A stretch of 64,000 nt of DNA from CAYRSS01 sp964426945 (GCA_964426945.1 CAYRSS010000012.1:1-64000), one strand, 5' to 3'; numbered from the stretch's first letter, positions 8,478 through 18,625 are shown. Numbers and translations: made by a program. Notes: generated by a model not told the origin, from the sequence alone.

Positions 8478-9882
8478 CGGCCACCTTCCAGACGTCTCCG
8501 GCGCCCATGGTCATGACGAGGTCGCCGTCGCTGACGCTGCGCACCACGTGATCGGTCACCGCCTCGAAACTCGGCAGGTAGCAGGCGCGGCGGCCGATCG
8601 CGCAGATGCGCGAGACCAGCTCCTGCGATCCGGCGGCGCCATACTCGCTCTTGGCCTCGCGGGCGTGGTAAATGTCGGGCACGACGACCTCGTCGGCCTG
8701 CAGGAAGGCCTGGGCGAAATCATCGAGAAACGCCCGCGTCCGCGAGTACTGGTGGGGCTGGAAGACGACGAGCGTGCGCCGCGGGCGGTAGCGGTCGCGC
8801 GCGGCCTCGATCGTCACCCGGATTTCGGTCGGGTGGTGGGCATAGTCGTCGAGAATGGTCACGCCGCGGGCCTGGCCGCGGAGGGTCATCCGCCGCATGA
8901 CGCCGCGGAACTCCGGCAGGGCGCGGCCGATCGCCATCGGGTCGATCCCCGCGTCGTACGCCAGGGCGATGGTCGCCAGCGCGTTGTACACATTGTGCAG
9001 CCCTGCGATGGCCAGCCGCGTGTCGAGCATCCAGCGGCCGCGGTAGCTGACGCTGAAGGCGTAGCAGCCCGATTCCTCGCGCAGGTCGGTCGCGCGCCAG
9101 TCCACTGCCTCAGTGCGGCCGAAGGTCTGCACCCGGGCGCGGCCAGATCGCGCGGCGCTGAGCGCGAAGCGATCTTCGCCATTGCAGACGATCAGCCCGT
9201 CGGGGGCGACCTGGCGGCAGAAGTCGGCGAAGGCCCCGACGATCTCGTCGAGCCCGCTGTAGTAGTCGAGGTGATCCGACTCGATGTTGAGCACCGCAGC
9301 ACGTCGCGGGTGCAGGTGCAGGAACGAGCGGTTGAACTCGCACGATTCGACGACGAAGTGCTGGCCGGAGCCCGCCCCGCTGCTGCCGCCGAGCTGATCA
9401 CACCGACCGCCGACGACGAACGACGGATCAAGCCCGGCCTCGCGGAAGACGAAGGCTGTCAGCGCGGTGGTCGTGCTCTTGCCGTGGGTGCCGGCGATGG
9501 CGACGCCGTCGCGGCATTGCATCAGCATGCCAAGTGCTTCGAAGTAGGTGCGCCGGGTGATGCCGCGCGTCGCGGCGAGAGCGAGCTCGCAGTTGTCCGC
9601 GGGAACGGCGGCGCTGTGGATGATCAGCGAGGCGTCGTCGGGCAGGTTACCCGGCTGGTGGCCGATGCGTACCGTGGCGCCGCGGTGCACGAGATCGCCC
9701 ATGCCTTCGAACTCTTCGCGGTCGCTGCCGCTCACGACGGCGCCCAGGTCAATCAGCAGGCGGGCCACACCAATCATGCCCGAACCGCCGATGCCGACGA
9801 GGTGCACGCGGAGACCGCGGAAGTTCACCGCGTTCGCCGCAGGCGCGCTGCCCGAAGATCGATCGAGGCTGTCGAGACTCAT
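8443..9882 (-). CDS. murC: UDP-N-acetylmuramate--L-alanine ligase MurC
   Basis: Cytoplasmic Mur ligase adding L-alanine to UDP-MurNAc. The 479-residue protein shows an N-terminal Rossmann motif GIGGSGMIGVA, the ATP P-loop GTHGKSTTTAL near residue 115, the central ligase segment ESDHLDYY, and the conserved LDDYAHHPTE of MurC near residue 335. Length is as expected (450 to 490). It precedes murB with overlap and follows murG after 120 bases in which no gene is visible. That gap contains no clear promoter. The call is secure. Confidence 0.96.
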   Translation of the reverse strand: MSLDSLDRSSGSAPAANAVNFRGLRVHLVGIGGSGMIGVARLLIDLGAVVSGSDREEFEGMGDLVHRGATVRIGHQPGNLPDDASLIIHSAAVPADNCELALAATRGITRRTYFEALGMLMQCRDGVAIAGTHGKSTTTALTAFVFREAGLDPSFVVGGRCDQLGGSSGAGSGQHFVVESCEFNRSFLHLHPRRAAVLNIESDHLDYYSGLDEIVGAFADFCRQVAPDGLIVCNGEDRFALSAARSGRARVQTFGRTEAVDWRATDLREESGCYAFSVSYRGRWMLDTRLAIAGLHNVYNALATIALAYDAGIDPMAIGRALPEFRGVMRRMTLRGQARGVTILDDYAHHPTEIRVTIEAARDRYRPRRTLVVFQPHQYSRTRAFLDDFAQAFLQADEVVVPDIYHAREAKSEYGAAGSQELVSRICAIGRRACYLPSFEAVTDHVVRSVSDGDLVMTMGAGDVWKVADGLVARICPSN

Positions 9883-10002
9883 GGATCCGGGGTCTTTCGC
9901 GCGGGAGGGCCGTGGGCGTAATTGTCGCGTGCGACCGTCACCCGGTCGCCTCCGCGCATGCCGCGACGGGTGCAGCGCCGCACGCCGACTGCACTGTTAC
10001 CG

Positions 10003-11181
10003 CTATCGGCCCGGCCCGCAAGTTGCCTGCAGGGTTTCCGGCGTGCCCGCCATCGCCTCGCGGCCTGCCATCGCCAGCAGTCGAGAGGCAATTTCACAGG
10101 CCGCGTCGGGCCGCCCGATCGCCCGCGCCGCAGCGGCCATACGCGACCGCCGCACGTCGTCATCCAGTAGTTGTGTCAGCACAGGCTGTAACGCGGCGGC
10201 GTTGGCGGCGGCTTCGCGCCGATCCTCCACAACGCACGCGGCGCCCACCGACGCGAGGCACGCGGCGTTGGCATCCTGGTGACGGCCGCGGTCGTAGGGA
10301 TAAGGCATCAACACCGACGCCACCCCCGCCGCGGAAATCTCGGCCAGCGTCGATGCCCCCGCACGCGACACGACCAGGTCAGCCGCGGCGAACGCCGCCG
10401 GCATGTCGGCGGTGTAGGCGAGCACTATCGCAGAGAGGCGGGCTTCTTCGTAGTCTCGCTGCACCTCGGAGAATTCGGCGTCGCCGGTCAGGTGGAGCAC
10501 CTGCCAGCCGGGGCGGGCTGCGATGGTCGCGGCCAAGCGCGTGGTGGCCTGGTTGATGGATCGGGCCCCCTGCGAGGCGCCGGTCACGAGCAGGGTGTGC
10601 CGGGCCGGATCGAGGCCGAACACGGCGCAGCCCTCCGCCCGGGAAATGTTCCCGAAGCCGGATCGCACCGGACAGCCCAGCACTTCGACCCGGGCCCCGC
10701 GCGGCACGCCCGCCCGCGTGGCCTCCCACTGCGCAAACACGACGTCCACCTTCGACGCCAGCCACCGATTGGCCTTGCCGGGGCGGGCGTCGGGATTCAG
10801 CAGGGCTGTCGGCACGCCCAGATCCCGCGCCGCCAGCACCGCCGGCGCCGAGGCGAATCCACCCGTGCCGACAACCACGTCGGGACGCCGGCGGGCAAAC
10901 TGCCGACGGGCCACGCCGCGTGCCCGACCGAGGGCAAGCACGAACCCCGGCCAGCTCCACGGGCTGGATCTGAGCGGGCGAACATCCTGCGGAATGTGGT
11001 CACACCCCGTGTCCGCGAGCACGCGGGCGTCGATCGGCCGTCGGGTGGCGAAGAAGGTGAATGAAGCGCCGGAGCAGTGTTCGCGGATCGCCCGGACGAC
11101 GCCGAGGGCTGGATACAGATGCCCTCCCGTGCCGCCGCCGGAGAAAACAAACCAGGGCTCGCCGAGGCTTCGTGCTGACAT
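10003..11181 (-). CDS. murG: UDP-N-acetylglucosamine transferase MurG
   Basis: Peripheral membrane GT28 glycosyltransferase converting lipid I to lipid II. The 392-residue protein starts with the diagnostic GGGTGGHLYPAL loop (residues 15-26) and carries GASQGARSINQ in the second Rossmann domain and SRAGASTLAEI, the UDP-GlcNAc site. It is slightly longer than the usual 350 to 370 residues because of a C-terminal extension rich in Ala and Arg. It follows ftsW after about 37 bases. Function is certain from motifs and context. Confidence 0.95.
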   Translation of the reverse strand: MSARSLGEPWFVFSGGGTGGHLYPALGVVRAIREHCSGASFTFFATRRPIDARVLADTGCDHIPQDVRPLRSSPWSWPGFVLALGRARGVARRQFARRRPDVVVGTGGFASAPAVLAARDLGVPTALLNPDARPGKANRWLASKVDVVFAQWEATRAGVPRGARVEVLGCPVRSGFGNISRAEGCAVFGLDPARHTLLVTGASQGARSINQATTRLAATIAARPGWQVLHLTGDAEFSEVQRDYEEARLSAIVLAYTADMPAAFAAADLVVSRAGASTLAEISAAGVASVLMPYPYDRGRHQDANAACLASVGAACVVEDRREAAANAAALQPVLTQLLDDDVRRSRMAAAARAIGRPDAACEIASRLLAMAGREAMAGTPETLQATCGPGR

Positions 11182-11218
11182 GCCCCACCGCCTGACGGAA
11201 GCCGCCCCTTGCGCCCTA

Positions 11219-12421
11219 CTACGAAAACGCCGGTTCGAAGTCGTGCTCGTCCGCCGCCGGCCGCTCCGACGGGACAGACGCTCCGCGCTGGGCGATGGCG
11301 ACGAGCAGCCCCAGCGCCCCGCACCAGATGAGCGTGCCGCTGCCTCCCGCGGAAATCAGCGGGAGCGGCACGCCAGTTGTCGGCATCGACACGGTGACGA
11401 CGGCGAGGTTCATCGCCGCCTGCGCCCCGCACACCATCGTGATCCCGAACGCGACGAGCCGTTCGAACCGCGTCCGCGCCGCCAGCATTGTACGCATGCC
11501 GACCCAGACGAGCGCGACATAAATCCCGATGACCAGAAACGCCCCCAGGAGGCCGGTTTCCTCGCAGATGACGGCGTAGATGAAGTCGGTCGAGTTTTCG
11601 GGGAGGAAGTACTTGCGGATGCCCGTCCCCAACCCCGAGCCGAACCACCCGCCCGCGGCGATGGTCGTCATCGACTGGATGGGCTGGTAGCCCTTGCCTT
11701 GCGGGTCGGCTTCAAGCTCGACGAAGGCGCGGATGCGGTCCATGCGGTAGTCCTCCGCCTGCAGCAGCACGAGCAGCCCCGCCACCGCGACCACACCGAT
11801 CACCGCGAGATACCGCAGGCGGCAGCCGGCGGCGACGAGCATCGCCATGCCCGCCACGGAGAGCAGCGCCGCCGTGCCGAGGTTCTCCTTGCCGATCAGC
11901 GCCAGGCAGACCGCCATCGCCGCCCCCGCGGGAAGCAGCCCCCGCAGCAGGCTTCGCGGATCGGCGTTCTCGCGCGTCAGTATCCACGCGACGCAGAGAA
12001 CCAGCGCGATCTTGGCCAGCTCCGACGGCTGGAGCCGCAGCCCCAGCGACGCCGGCCCGATCCGCAGCCAGCGGTGCGAACCATGTTTCGCCTCCGCAAA
12101 GCTGGGCATCAGCACGGCGATCAGCCCGACGATGCTGAGCACGAACAGCGACGTCACCACCGCCCGACGGACGGAGGGCGAGGCATCGAGGAGCAACGGC
12201 GTCCACAGCCGGGCGGAGCCCAGCAGCACCAGCAGCCCCGCGGCCGAGAAGACGAGCTGTCGCCCGAAGGTGCCCTTCCACATCGTCGCGGAAAAGAGCG
12301 GCTGATCGACGCTCGCCGAGGTGCTGGCGACCATGACCACCCCGATCGCCATGAGGGCGACGGCGAGGAGTTGAATGGTGCCCGCGTCAGAAGAAGGCCG
12401 GGAATGGGGATGCGCGTCCAT
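11219..12421 (-). CDS. ftsW: SEDS peptidoglycan glycosyltransferase FtsW
   Basis: Polytopic SEDS protein that polymerises septal glycan strands from lipid II together with FtsI. The 400-residue product has about ten hydrophobic helices. It has the conserved late motif GVPLPLISAGGSGT, matching the FtsW/RodA consensus LPFISYGGSS with some changes, and the segment AKHGSHRWLRIGP with the conserved W and R. The central QSMTTIAAGGWFGSGLGTG segment is also typical. It lies between mraY and murG. The gap to mraY (12422-12548) is only 127 bases and contains no murD, which normally sits between mraY and ftsW. Confident call; FtsW rather than RodA because of context. Confidence 0.93.
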   Translation of the reverse strand: MDAHPHSRPSSDAGTIQLLAVALMAIGVVMVASTSASVDQPLFSATMWKGTFGRQLVFSAAGLLVLLGSARLWTPLLLDASPSVRRAVVTSLFVLSIVGLIAVLMPSFAEAKHGSHRWLRIGPASLGLRLQPSELAKIALVLCVAWILTRENADPRSLLRGLLPAGAAMAVCLALIGKENLGTAALLSVAGMAMLVAAGCRLRYLAVIGVVAVAGLLVLLQAEDYRMDRIRAFVELEADPQGKGYQPIQSMTTIAAGGWFGSGLGTGIRKYFLPENSTDFIYAVICEETGLLGAFLVIGIYVALVWVGMRTMLAARTRFERLVAFGITMVCGAQAAMNLAVVTVSMPTTGVPLPLISAGGSGTLIWCGALGLLVAIAQRGASVPSERPAADEHDFEPAFS

Positions 12422-12548
12422 GCGACTTCTCCCGGAGACCGCCCGGACCCAAGGGGCGCGGGGCGGACTCCGTCGTTCAAACCGGGGCGGCCGTGGCCCG
12501 CGCGGGGTCCGTCCCGCGCAGCCCCCGCCCCGCTCGACTCGGCAGGTC

Positions 12549-13751
12549 TCAGCGCAGCTTGATCGTCATCAGCGCCACGCCGGAGCACAGCGCCGCGATC
12601 AGCCAGAACCGTACCACCGTCTGCGGCTCGCTCCAGCCGCTGAGGTGGAAGTGGTGATGCAACGGGGCGCACTTGAAGATGCGCTTGCCGCCCGACCACT
12701 TGAAGTAGCCCACCTGCATCATCACCGAAATCGCCTCCATCATGAAGACGCCCCCGGCGATAAACAGCATCAATTCCTGCCGCGTCACGATCGCGACGTA
12801 GCCGATCAGCCCGCCCAGCGGCAGCGACCCCGTGTCGCCCATGAATACCTTGGCTGGGTGGCAATTGTACCACAGGAACCCAAGGCAACTGCCCAGAATC
12901 CCCCCGAGGAGCACCAGCAGTTCATCGCTGAGCGGCACGTAGGGAAACAGCAGCTTCTGGGCCAGGTCGCTCGACCCGACCACCCACGTCAGGAGCATGA
13001 ACACCAGCGCACACAGGGCCACGCACCCCGACGCCAGCCCGTCCATGCCGTCGGTCAGGTTCACCGCATTGGAGGTGAAGGTCATCACCAGCACGGTCAC
13101 GATCATGAAGCCCGGCACGCCGAGCTCCAACCCGTGCTTGTAGAACGGCACGCTCAGCACGCGGTATGACGGCAGCGCCGCGCTCACGCCGTCCGCGGTG
13201 ACCACCGCGTGGTTGTGGCTCCCGTAGCGATAAACGAAGTAGCCGATCAGCACCCCGAGACCGAACTGGAAGAGCAGCTTCTCGTAGCTCTTGAGCCCGT
13301 CGCGGGATCGCGATCGCGTCTTGGCGGTCAGCTTGAGCCAGTCGTCCACGCCGCCGAGGGCCCCCAGCCAGACCAGGCAGACCAGCCCCATGCGGACATA
13401 GAAATTGGACAGATCGGCGAAGAGGAGCACGGCCAGCGCGATGCACAGGAGCATCAGCACGCCGCCCATCGTCGGCACGTTGCTCTTGTCGCGGGTCAGC
13501 TCGTTGAGCGAGGCGTGGTCAAACTCGGGCCGGTCGCCGATTTTCCAGCGGATCAGCTGGCGGATCCACTTCGGCAGCAGCAGCACGATCAGCGCAAAGC
13601 AGAACACCGCCGCGACGACCCCGCGGAACGCGGGATTCTCGTAGGCGTAGTGCGTGTCGCGGAAGATGTAGCGGAGGAGATCGTATAGCACACGAAAAAC
13701 GCCGCGCTGCGGCCGACCGCCCTTGTCGATCGCCGCAACAGCCCCTGCCAC
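12549..13751 (-). CDS. mraY: Phospho-N-acetylmuramoyl-pentapeptide transferase MraY
   Basis: Integral membrane enzyme that transfers phospho-MurNAc-pentapeptide to undecaprenyl phosphate, forming lipid I. The 400-residue product has about ten helices and the catalytic landmarks DDWLKL (Mg-binding aspartates), NLTDGMDGLA, FMGDTGSLPLGG and the His-rich HHHFHLSGW loop near the C-terminus. Length is a little above the usual 320 to 370, with an N-terminal extension that contains the start. It follows murF with about 30 bases between them. Certain call. Confidence 0.96.
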   Translation of the reverse strand: MAGAVAAIDKGGRPQRGVFRVLYDLLRYIFRDTHYAYENPAFRGVVAAVFCFALIVLLLPKWIRQLIRWKIGDRPEFDHASLNELTRDKSNVPTMGGVLMLLCIALAVLLFADLSNFYVRMGLVCLVWLGALGGVDDWLKLTAKTRSRSRDGLKSYEKLLFQFGLGVLIGYFVYRYGSHNHAVVTADGVSAALPSYRVLSVPFYKHGLELGVPGFMIVTVLVMTFTSNAVNLTDGMDGLASGCVALCALVFMLLTWVVGSSDLAQKLLFPYVPLSDELLVLLGGILGSCLGFLWYNCHPAKVFMGDTGSLPLGGLIGYVAIVTRQELMLFIAGGVFMMEAISVMMQVGYFKWSGGKRIFKCAPLHHHFHLSGWSEPQTVVRFWLIAALCSGVALMTIKLR

Positions 13752-13780
13752 GCGGCGAGGGAGGCCTCACGACCGAATCA

Positions 13781-15184
13781 TCAGGCCACCGCGGCCGCAG
13801 GCTGTCGACGCGCCTGCACGTGGCTCACCACGCGGTCGAGCCGAATGCCGCGCGAGCCCTTCACCAGCACCGTGTCACCCGGCGAGAGAATCCCATCGAG
13901 CGCACCGCACGCCGTCTCGGCCGAGTCACAGAGAACCTGGAGCCGGCCCAGCGGCTCAGCCCCGAGACCCAGCGCCGCCGAGGTCATCAGCGGCCCCACG
14001 CCCACGAACACCTCGATACCCGCTTTCCGGGCCGTCTCGACCACGCGGCGATGGAGCCCGGCCGACTCCGCACCGAGTTCCAGCATGTCGCCCAGTACGA
14101 GCACCCGGCGGCCCTTCTCCTGTGCGGCAAGCAGCGCGATCGCCGCCGACACGCTCGCGGGATTGGCGTTGTAGGCGTCGTCCACGAGCGTCACGCCGCC
14201 GCACTCGGCGACGTTGGTCCGCCCCTGCGGGGGCACGAAAGTCCGCAGGCGGTCCGCAATCTCAGCGGATGTGACCCCGAACCAGCGGCCCACTGCGTAC
14301 GCCGCAGCGGCGTTCGTGGCGTGGTGCGCGCCGGGCATGGGCAGATCAACGCGGCAGTCGCCGCCGAGGGTGAAACTGGTCCCCCGGATCGTTCCGCGGA
14401 CCTCGCCCACGGCGACATCGCCGCCCGCCCGGCGGCCGATGCGGCGGATCTCGATCGGCAAGCCTGCCAGGTGCCGCTCCATGGCCTCGTGATCAACGTT
14501 GACCACGCCGAGCCCGCCGCGGCGGATGCACCGCAGCAGCGAGGACTTCTCGACGAGCACGCCGGACAATCCGCCGAGCCCCTCCAGGTGGGCCTCGCCG
14601 ATCGAGGTGATGACGCCGACGTCCGGATCGCCCATGCCCGCGAGGGCCGCGACTTCGCCGGGGGCGTTGGTGCCGATCTCGAGCACGAGGTAGTCGTCAT
14701 CCGCGTCCGCCGACAGGATCGTCAGCGGCACGCCGATCTGGTTGTTGAAGCTCTTGGGCGAGCAGTGTCCCTTGCGCGATCCCGCGAGGACGTGGTCGAT
14801 CATGCGCTTGGTGGTGGTCTTGCCGTTGCTGCCGGTGACGGCGATGACGCGCGTGGCCTTGTTCATGACCCGCCGGCGATACCACGCGGCGAGCCGCCCC
14901 AGCGCGACGGTCACGTCGTCAACCCAAGCGCAGAGCATCGGGTCAGACCCGCGCATCTCCCGGCGGCGTGGCGCTTCGCAGACGCACAGCGCGGCCCCGA
15001 GATCCAGAGCCTGGCGCACAAAGGCGTGACCGTCATGAGTTTCGCCGCGGAGGGCAAAGAAGACGTCGCCGGGGCGCACCTCGCGCGAGTCGGTGACCAC
15101 GCGCCGGCCCATCACGCCGGGCCGGGGAATGTCGAGCCGTCCACCCATCGCCTCCGTCATCTGCCGCAGCGTCATCGCGATCAT
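13781..15184 (-). CDS. murF: UDP-MurNAc-tripeptide--D-Ala-D-Ala ligase MurF
   Basis: Mur ligase that adds D-Ala-D-Ala to complete the UDP-MurNAc pentapeptide. The 467-residue protein has the P-loop VTGSNGKTTTK near residue 115, the LEIGTNAPGE segment, and DDAYNANPASV, the usual MurF signature. The start is set at the ATG at 15184, which overlaps the murE stop as ATGA and begins MIAMTLRQM; a slightly longer in-frame start exists at 15202. The ATGA overlap implies translational coupling with murE. Length matches the family. Confidence 0.95.
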   Translation of the reverse strand: MIAMTLRQMTEAMGGRLDIPRPGVMGRRVVTDSREVRPGDVFFALRGETHDGHAFVRQALDLGAALCVCEAPRRREMRGSDPMLCAWVDDVTVALGRLAAWYRRRVMNKATRVIAVTGSNGKTTTKRMIDHVLAGSRKGHCSPKSFNNQIGVPLTILSADADDDYLVLEIGTNAPGEVAALAGMGDPDVGVITSIGEAHLEGLGGLSGVLVEKSSLLRCIRRGGLGVVNVDHEAMERHLAGLPIEIRRIGRRAGGDVAVGEVRGTIRGTSFTLGGDCRVDLPMPGAHHATNAAAAYAVGRWFGVTSAEIADRLRTFVPPQGRTNVAECGGVTLVDDAYNANPASVSAAIALLAAQEKGRRVLVLGDMLELGAESAGLHRRVVETARKAGIEVFVGVGPLMTSAALGLGAEPLGRLQVLCDSAETACGALDGILSPGDTVLVKGSRGIRLDRVVSHVQARRQPAAAVA

Positions 15185-16740
15185 ACGATTCCCCTTGCAC
15201 ATCCATGTTGTCGGGAGAAATACTCGCGGGCGACCGCGCGGTCGTCGAACGGCAGCGTGCGGTCGCCGATGATCTGGTAGTCTTCGTGCCCCTTGCCGGC
15301 GATCAGCACGGCGTCGCCGGCGGCCGCGCCGCCGAGGGCCAGCTCGATGGCGGCCCGGCGGTCGGGTTCGACGTCGACCCGGCAGGCCGCCCCCGAGAAG
15401 CCCGGCAGCACTTCGTCGATGATCACCCGGGGATCTTCGCTCCGCGGGTTGTCGCTGGTGACCACCGCCGCGTCGGCAAACCGCGCGACCGCCGCCGCCA
15501 TGCGGGGTCGCTTGGTCCGGTCACGATCGCCGCCGCAGCCGAACACGCAGATCAGCCGACCCGGCGTGATGGGTCGCACGGCGCTGAGCACGTTGGTGAG
15601 CGCGTCGTCGCTGTGGGCGTAATCCACGAAGACGGAGAACGGTGTACCCGGCGGTTCGACGCGCTCCAATCGGCCGGGCGCTGCGACCAGCCCCGCCACC
15701 CCGGCGGCGATTTCGTCAAACGTCAGCCCCAGCGCCATCGCTGAGGCGACCGCCGCCATCACGTTACGGACGTTGTGCAGACCCACGAGGCCGCATTCCA
15801 CCGGCAGCCGAAAGCCCGGGCCGCGGACGATGAACTGCGTACCCAGCGCCGACGGCCGCACCTGCTCGGCGCGAATCTCGGCCACAGGCGAGTCGAGCCC
15901 GAAGCGAATCACGCGGCCGGAGAAGGCCGAGATCATCAGCTCGGCCCAGGGGTCGTCGGCATTGATGACGGCGACGCCGCCATTCTCAAGCAGGCCGAAG
16001 AGCCGCCGCTTCGCCCCGGCATATCGCTCCAGCGTCTGGTGATAGTCAAGATGATCGCCGGTCAGGTTCGTGAACACGGCCACGGCGAAGGACAACCCGT
16101 CGCAGCGGCGCTGATCGAGCGCGTGCGACGACACTTCCAGCACGGCGTGGGTCGCGCCGGCGTCGAGCGCCTCGCGCAGGTTGGCGGAGAGCTCCACCGT
16201 CCCCGGCGTGGTCAGCGGCGAGGGCACGCGGCGGGCGATGAGGTCGGATTCCACCGTGCCGAACAGGGCGCAGCGCCGCTCCGCCGCGTTGAGCAGGCCG
16301 CGCACGAGCCAGGCTGTCGTGGTCTTGCCGTTGGTGCCGGTAATGCCCACAAGGGGCAGTACAAAGCGGCCGTCGTCGCGGCGCAGGCGGTGGTGAGCGG
16401 CGGCGAGCCGAACGAGCGCGTCGCGAGAATCGGCCACCTGCACGATGGCGGGACCGCGAACCCCCTCGACCGGCTGCTCGACCACCAGCGCGCTGGCCCC
16501 GGCCGCCGCGGCGCGTTCGGTGAAACGGTGGCCGTCAACCGCGGTGCCGCGCACCGCGACGAAGCACGCCCCGGCGCCGGCCTTCCGCGAATCGTCGGTA
16601 AGTGACACGACGTTGACACCCGGGTCGCCGGTCACGCGGACGGGCTCAATGCCTGCCCGTCGGAGGAGTTCGCCGAGCGACGAGTTGGATCGGGAAGCGC
16701 TCACAGCCTTGTGATCTCTGGGGGCCCCGCGAAGGATCAT
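15181..16740 (-). CDS. murE: UDP-MurNAc-tripeptide synthetase MurE, meso-DAP type
   Basis: Mur ligase adding the third residue of the stem peptide. The 519-residue protein has the P-loop GITGTNGKTTTAWLV, the GDHLDYH ligase motif, and TSDNPRSEDP near residue 435. The DNPR form is known to mark meso-diaminopimelate specificity, as opposed to lysine-type enzymes. The ATG at 16740 is preceded by GGGGTGGGA; a GTG at 16704 is a possible alternative start closer to the first conserved residues. The gene follows ftsI by about 60 bases and overlaps murF by ATGA. Confident call; DAP specificity is inferred from the motif. Confidence 0.95.
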   Translation of the reverse strand: MILRGAPRDHKAVSASRSNSSLGELLRRAGIEPVRVTGDPGVNVVSLTDDSRKAGAGACFVAVRGTAVDGHRFTERAAAAGASALVVEQPVEGVRGPAIVQVADSRDALVRLAAAHHRLRRDDGRFVLPLVGITGTNGKTTTAWLVRGLLNAAERRCALFGTVESDLIARRVPSPLTTPGTVELSANLREALDAGATHAVLEVSSHALDQRRCDGLSFAVAVFTNLTGDHLDYHQTLERYAGAKRRLFGLLENGGVAVINADDPWAELMISAFSGRVIRFGLDSPVAEIRAEQVRPSALGTQFIVRGPGFRLPVECGLVGLHNVRNVMAAVASAMALGLTFDEIAAGVAGLVAAPGRLERVEPPGTPFSVFVDYAHSDDALTNVLSAVRPITPGRLICVFGCGGDRDRTKRPRMAAAVARFADAAVVTSDNPRSEDPRVIIDEVLPGFSGAACRVDVEPDRRAAIELALGGAAAGDAVLIAGKGHEDYQIIGDRTLPFDDRAVAREYFSRQHGCARGIV

Positions 16741-16801
16741 ACCCGTCCCACCCCGGCGATCCACGCGCGCGCCGACGCGCGGCCGGCCCGGCCGCGACAA
16801 T

Positions 16802-18580
16802 TCACAGCCCCGCGACGCGAGCCTCAGCCAGGTTCTTGTCCGGCGGCACTTTGAGATAGCGCAGGGACGCATCGAGAATCCGGCCGGCCGCCGGTGCGGC
16901 CACCTTGCCGCCGTAGTACTCGATCCGGGCGTCCGGTCGGCGGATCATCACCAGCACCGCCACCCGCGGATTCGTCGCCGGCCCCGCGCCGAGAAACGCC
17001 GACTGGTACTGCCCCGGCTCGTATCCCCCCCGACCATCGCGGTAGAGGAGCTTGGTCGTGCCGGTCTTGCCGATGATGGTGTAGTCGTCTGAGCGGGCGG
17101 CCGTGCCGCTGCCTTCCTCGGTGACGCTGACCAGGACATCTCGGGCGAGGAAGTCGATCACGTCGCGCGGGGCGACTTCGCGGACCACCTGCGGCTCCTC
17201 GAACGACTCGATCACCTCGCCATCCGGCCCAAGCAGCGCCTTGATCGCCCTCGGGCGGAGCAGCACGCCGTCGTTGGCGATGGCGGCAAAGGCCGTCAGC
17301 AACTGCAGCGGCGTCGCGAGCAGCTCGTAGCCCATGGGGATCGAGGTGATCGTCAGCGGGCTCCACTTCGTCGGCGGCGCGATGCGGCCGGGGTGCTCGG
17401 CGCGAAGATCGATGCCGGTCGCCTCGCCGAATCCGAACGCGCGGACGGCGTCATACACCGGCTTGCGGCCCATGCGCAGGGCGATCTTCGCCATGCCGAT
17501 GTTGCTGCTCTTGGCGAGAATGCCCTTGATCGTCAGCGACCCCTGGGGCGAAACGTCCTTGATCGTCCGACCGCCGGTGTTGTAAGTCCCGAAATGGCAG
17601 TTGATGCTCTCCTCGCGGCCGACGAAGCGCCCGGCCAGGGCGCCGGCGGCGACGAAGGGCTTGAACACGCTGCCCGGCTCGACGGGGTCGGTCAGGGCGC
17701 GATTGGCCCAGAGCGACTGGTCCACGCGCGGGGCCTCGGCCGGGTCGAACGTCGGCCAGCAGGCCATCGCGAGCACTTCCCCGGTCCGCGGGTCCATGAC
17801 GATGCCGATGGCGCTCTCGGCGTGAAGCTCTTTGGCCCGGTCGGCGATGGCCTCCTCGGTGATCCGCTGGATCTCGGCGTCGAGCGTCAGCACGACGTGG
17901 CCGCCGTCCTGCGGGCTCGACGCGCCGTCCGGCATGCGCCAGATGGCCCGGCGCTTCTGGTCGCGGATGGTCGAGCGGACGCCGTCTACGCCGGCAAGGT
18001 GCTTGTCGTGCGACTTCTCAACCCCCTCCATCCCCAACCCCTCCGCCCCGGTGAACCCGAGCACGTGGGACATGGAGGCCCCCAGCGGGTAGGTGCGAAT
18101 GCCGCGCTCGCGGAAACCGACTTCGCGCCGCCGCAGCGCACGCACCGCATCGAGCGATAAGTCATCGACCGCTTCGGCGATGACCGCGAAACGCCGGTCG
18201 CGGCGCTCCATCAGCTTGGCCTGCACTTGCGCAGCGGGGATGTTCAGCTTGGCGCCGAGCTCAGCCGCGAGAAACTCAGCGGCCTCCTCGAAGGTCTCTT
18301 CGGGGCCGGTGATCATCGAGGGGTCGACGAACACGTCGTAGGTGCGGCGGCTGGCGGCGACGACGCGACCGGTGCGGTCGAGGATCATCCCGCGGCGGGC
18401 GGGCACGGCGGTCTGGCCATACTGCTGGCGGGCGGCGAGCGCAAGAAGCTTTGGCCCCTTGTAGCTCTGGATGTACATCAGCCGCCCGGCCATCCCCGCC
18501 AGCGACAGGGCGACCATGGAGAGAATCAGCGCACCCCAGCGGCGCTGCACGATGTCCAGATGAGAAAGGGAACCACGCAT
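16802..18580 (-). CDS. ftsI: Septal penicillin-binding protein FtsI (PBP3)
   Basis: Class B penicillin-binding transpeptidase that crosslinks septal peptidoglycan with FtsW. The 592-residue product has a short cytoplasmic N-terminus, one transmembrane helix at about residues 17-35, a pedestal domain containing RRGMILDRTGRVVA, and a transpeptidase domain with SVFK (SxxK, in EPGSVFKPF), SSN (in AKSSNIGMAK) and KTG (in IGKTGTTK). All three catalytic boxes are intact. No C-terminal PASTA repeats are present. The gene lies between the ftsL-like gene and murE, the canonical place. The call is secure. Confidence 0.95.
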   Translation of the reverse strand: MRGSLSHLDIVQRRWGALILSMVALSLAGMAGRLMYIQSYKGPKLLALAARQQYGQTAVPARRGMILDRTGRVVAASRRTYDVFVDPSMITGPEETFEEAAEFLAAELGAKLNIPAAQVQAKLMERRDRRFAVIAEAVDDLSLDAVRALRRREVGFRERGIRTYPLGASMSHVLGFTGAEGLGMEGVEKSHDKHLAGVDGVRSTIRDQKRRAIWRMPDGASSPQDGGHVVLTLDAEIQRITEEAIADRAKELHAESAIGIVMDPRTGEVLAMACWPTFDPAEAPRVDQSLWANRALTDPVEPGSVFKPFVAAGALAGRFVGREESINCHFGTYNTGGRTIKDVSPQGSLTIKGILAKSSNIGMAKIALRMGRKPVYDAVRAFGFGEATGIDLRAEHPGRIAPPTKWSPLTITSIPMGYELLATPLQLLTAFAAIANDGVLLRPRAIKALLGPDGEVIESFEEPQVVREVAPRDVIDFLARDVLVSVTEEGSGTAARSDDYTIIGKTGTTKLLYRDGRGGYEPGQYQSAFLGAGPATNPRVAVLVMIRRPDARIEYYGGKVAAPAAGRILDASLRYLKVPPDKNLAEARVAGL

Positions 18581-18625
18581 GGGGGCCGCACCACCGCTTG
18601 ACGTCCACCGACCTGCGAGCCGTCG

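Noticed and set aside
8548..9921. Plus-strand open frame of 457 codons opposite murC
   Set aside because: murC motifs on the minus strand are complete; the plus frame is a GC-rich shadow without a ribosome binding site.
10523..12562. Plus-strand open frame of 679 codons opposite murG and ftsW
   Set aside because: Arg/Pro-rich translation, no motif, fully covered by two secure genes on the other strand.
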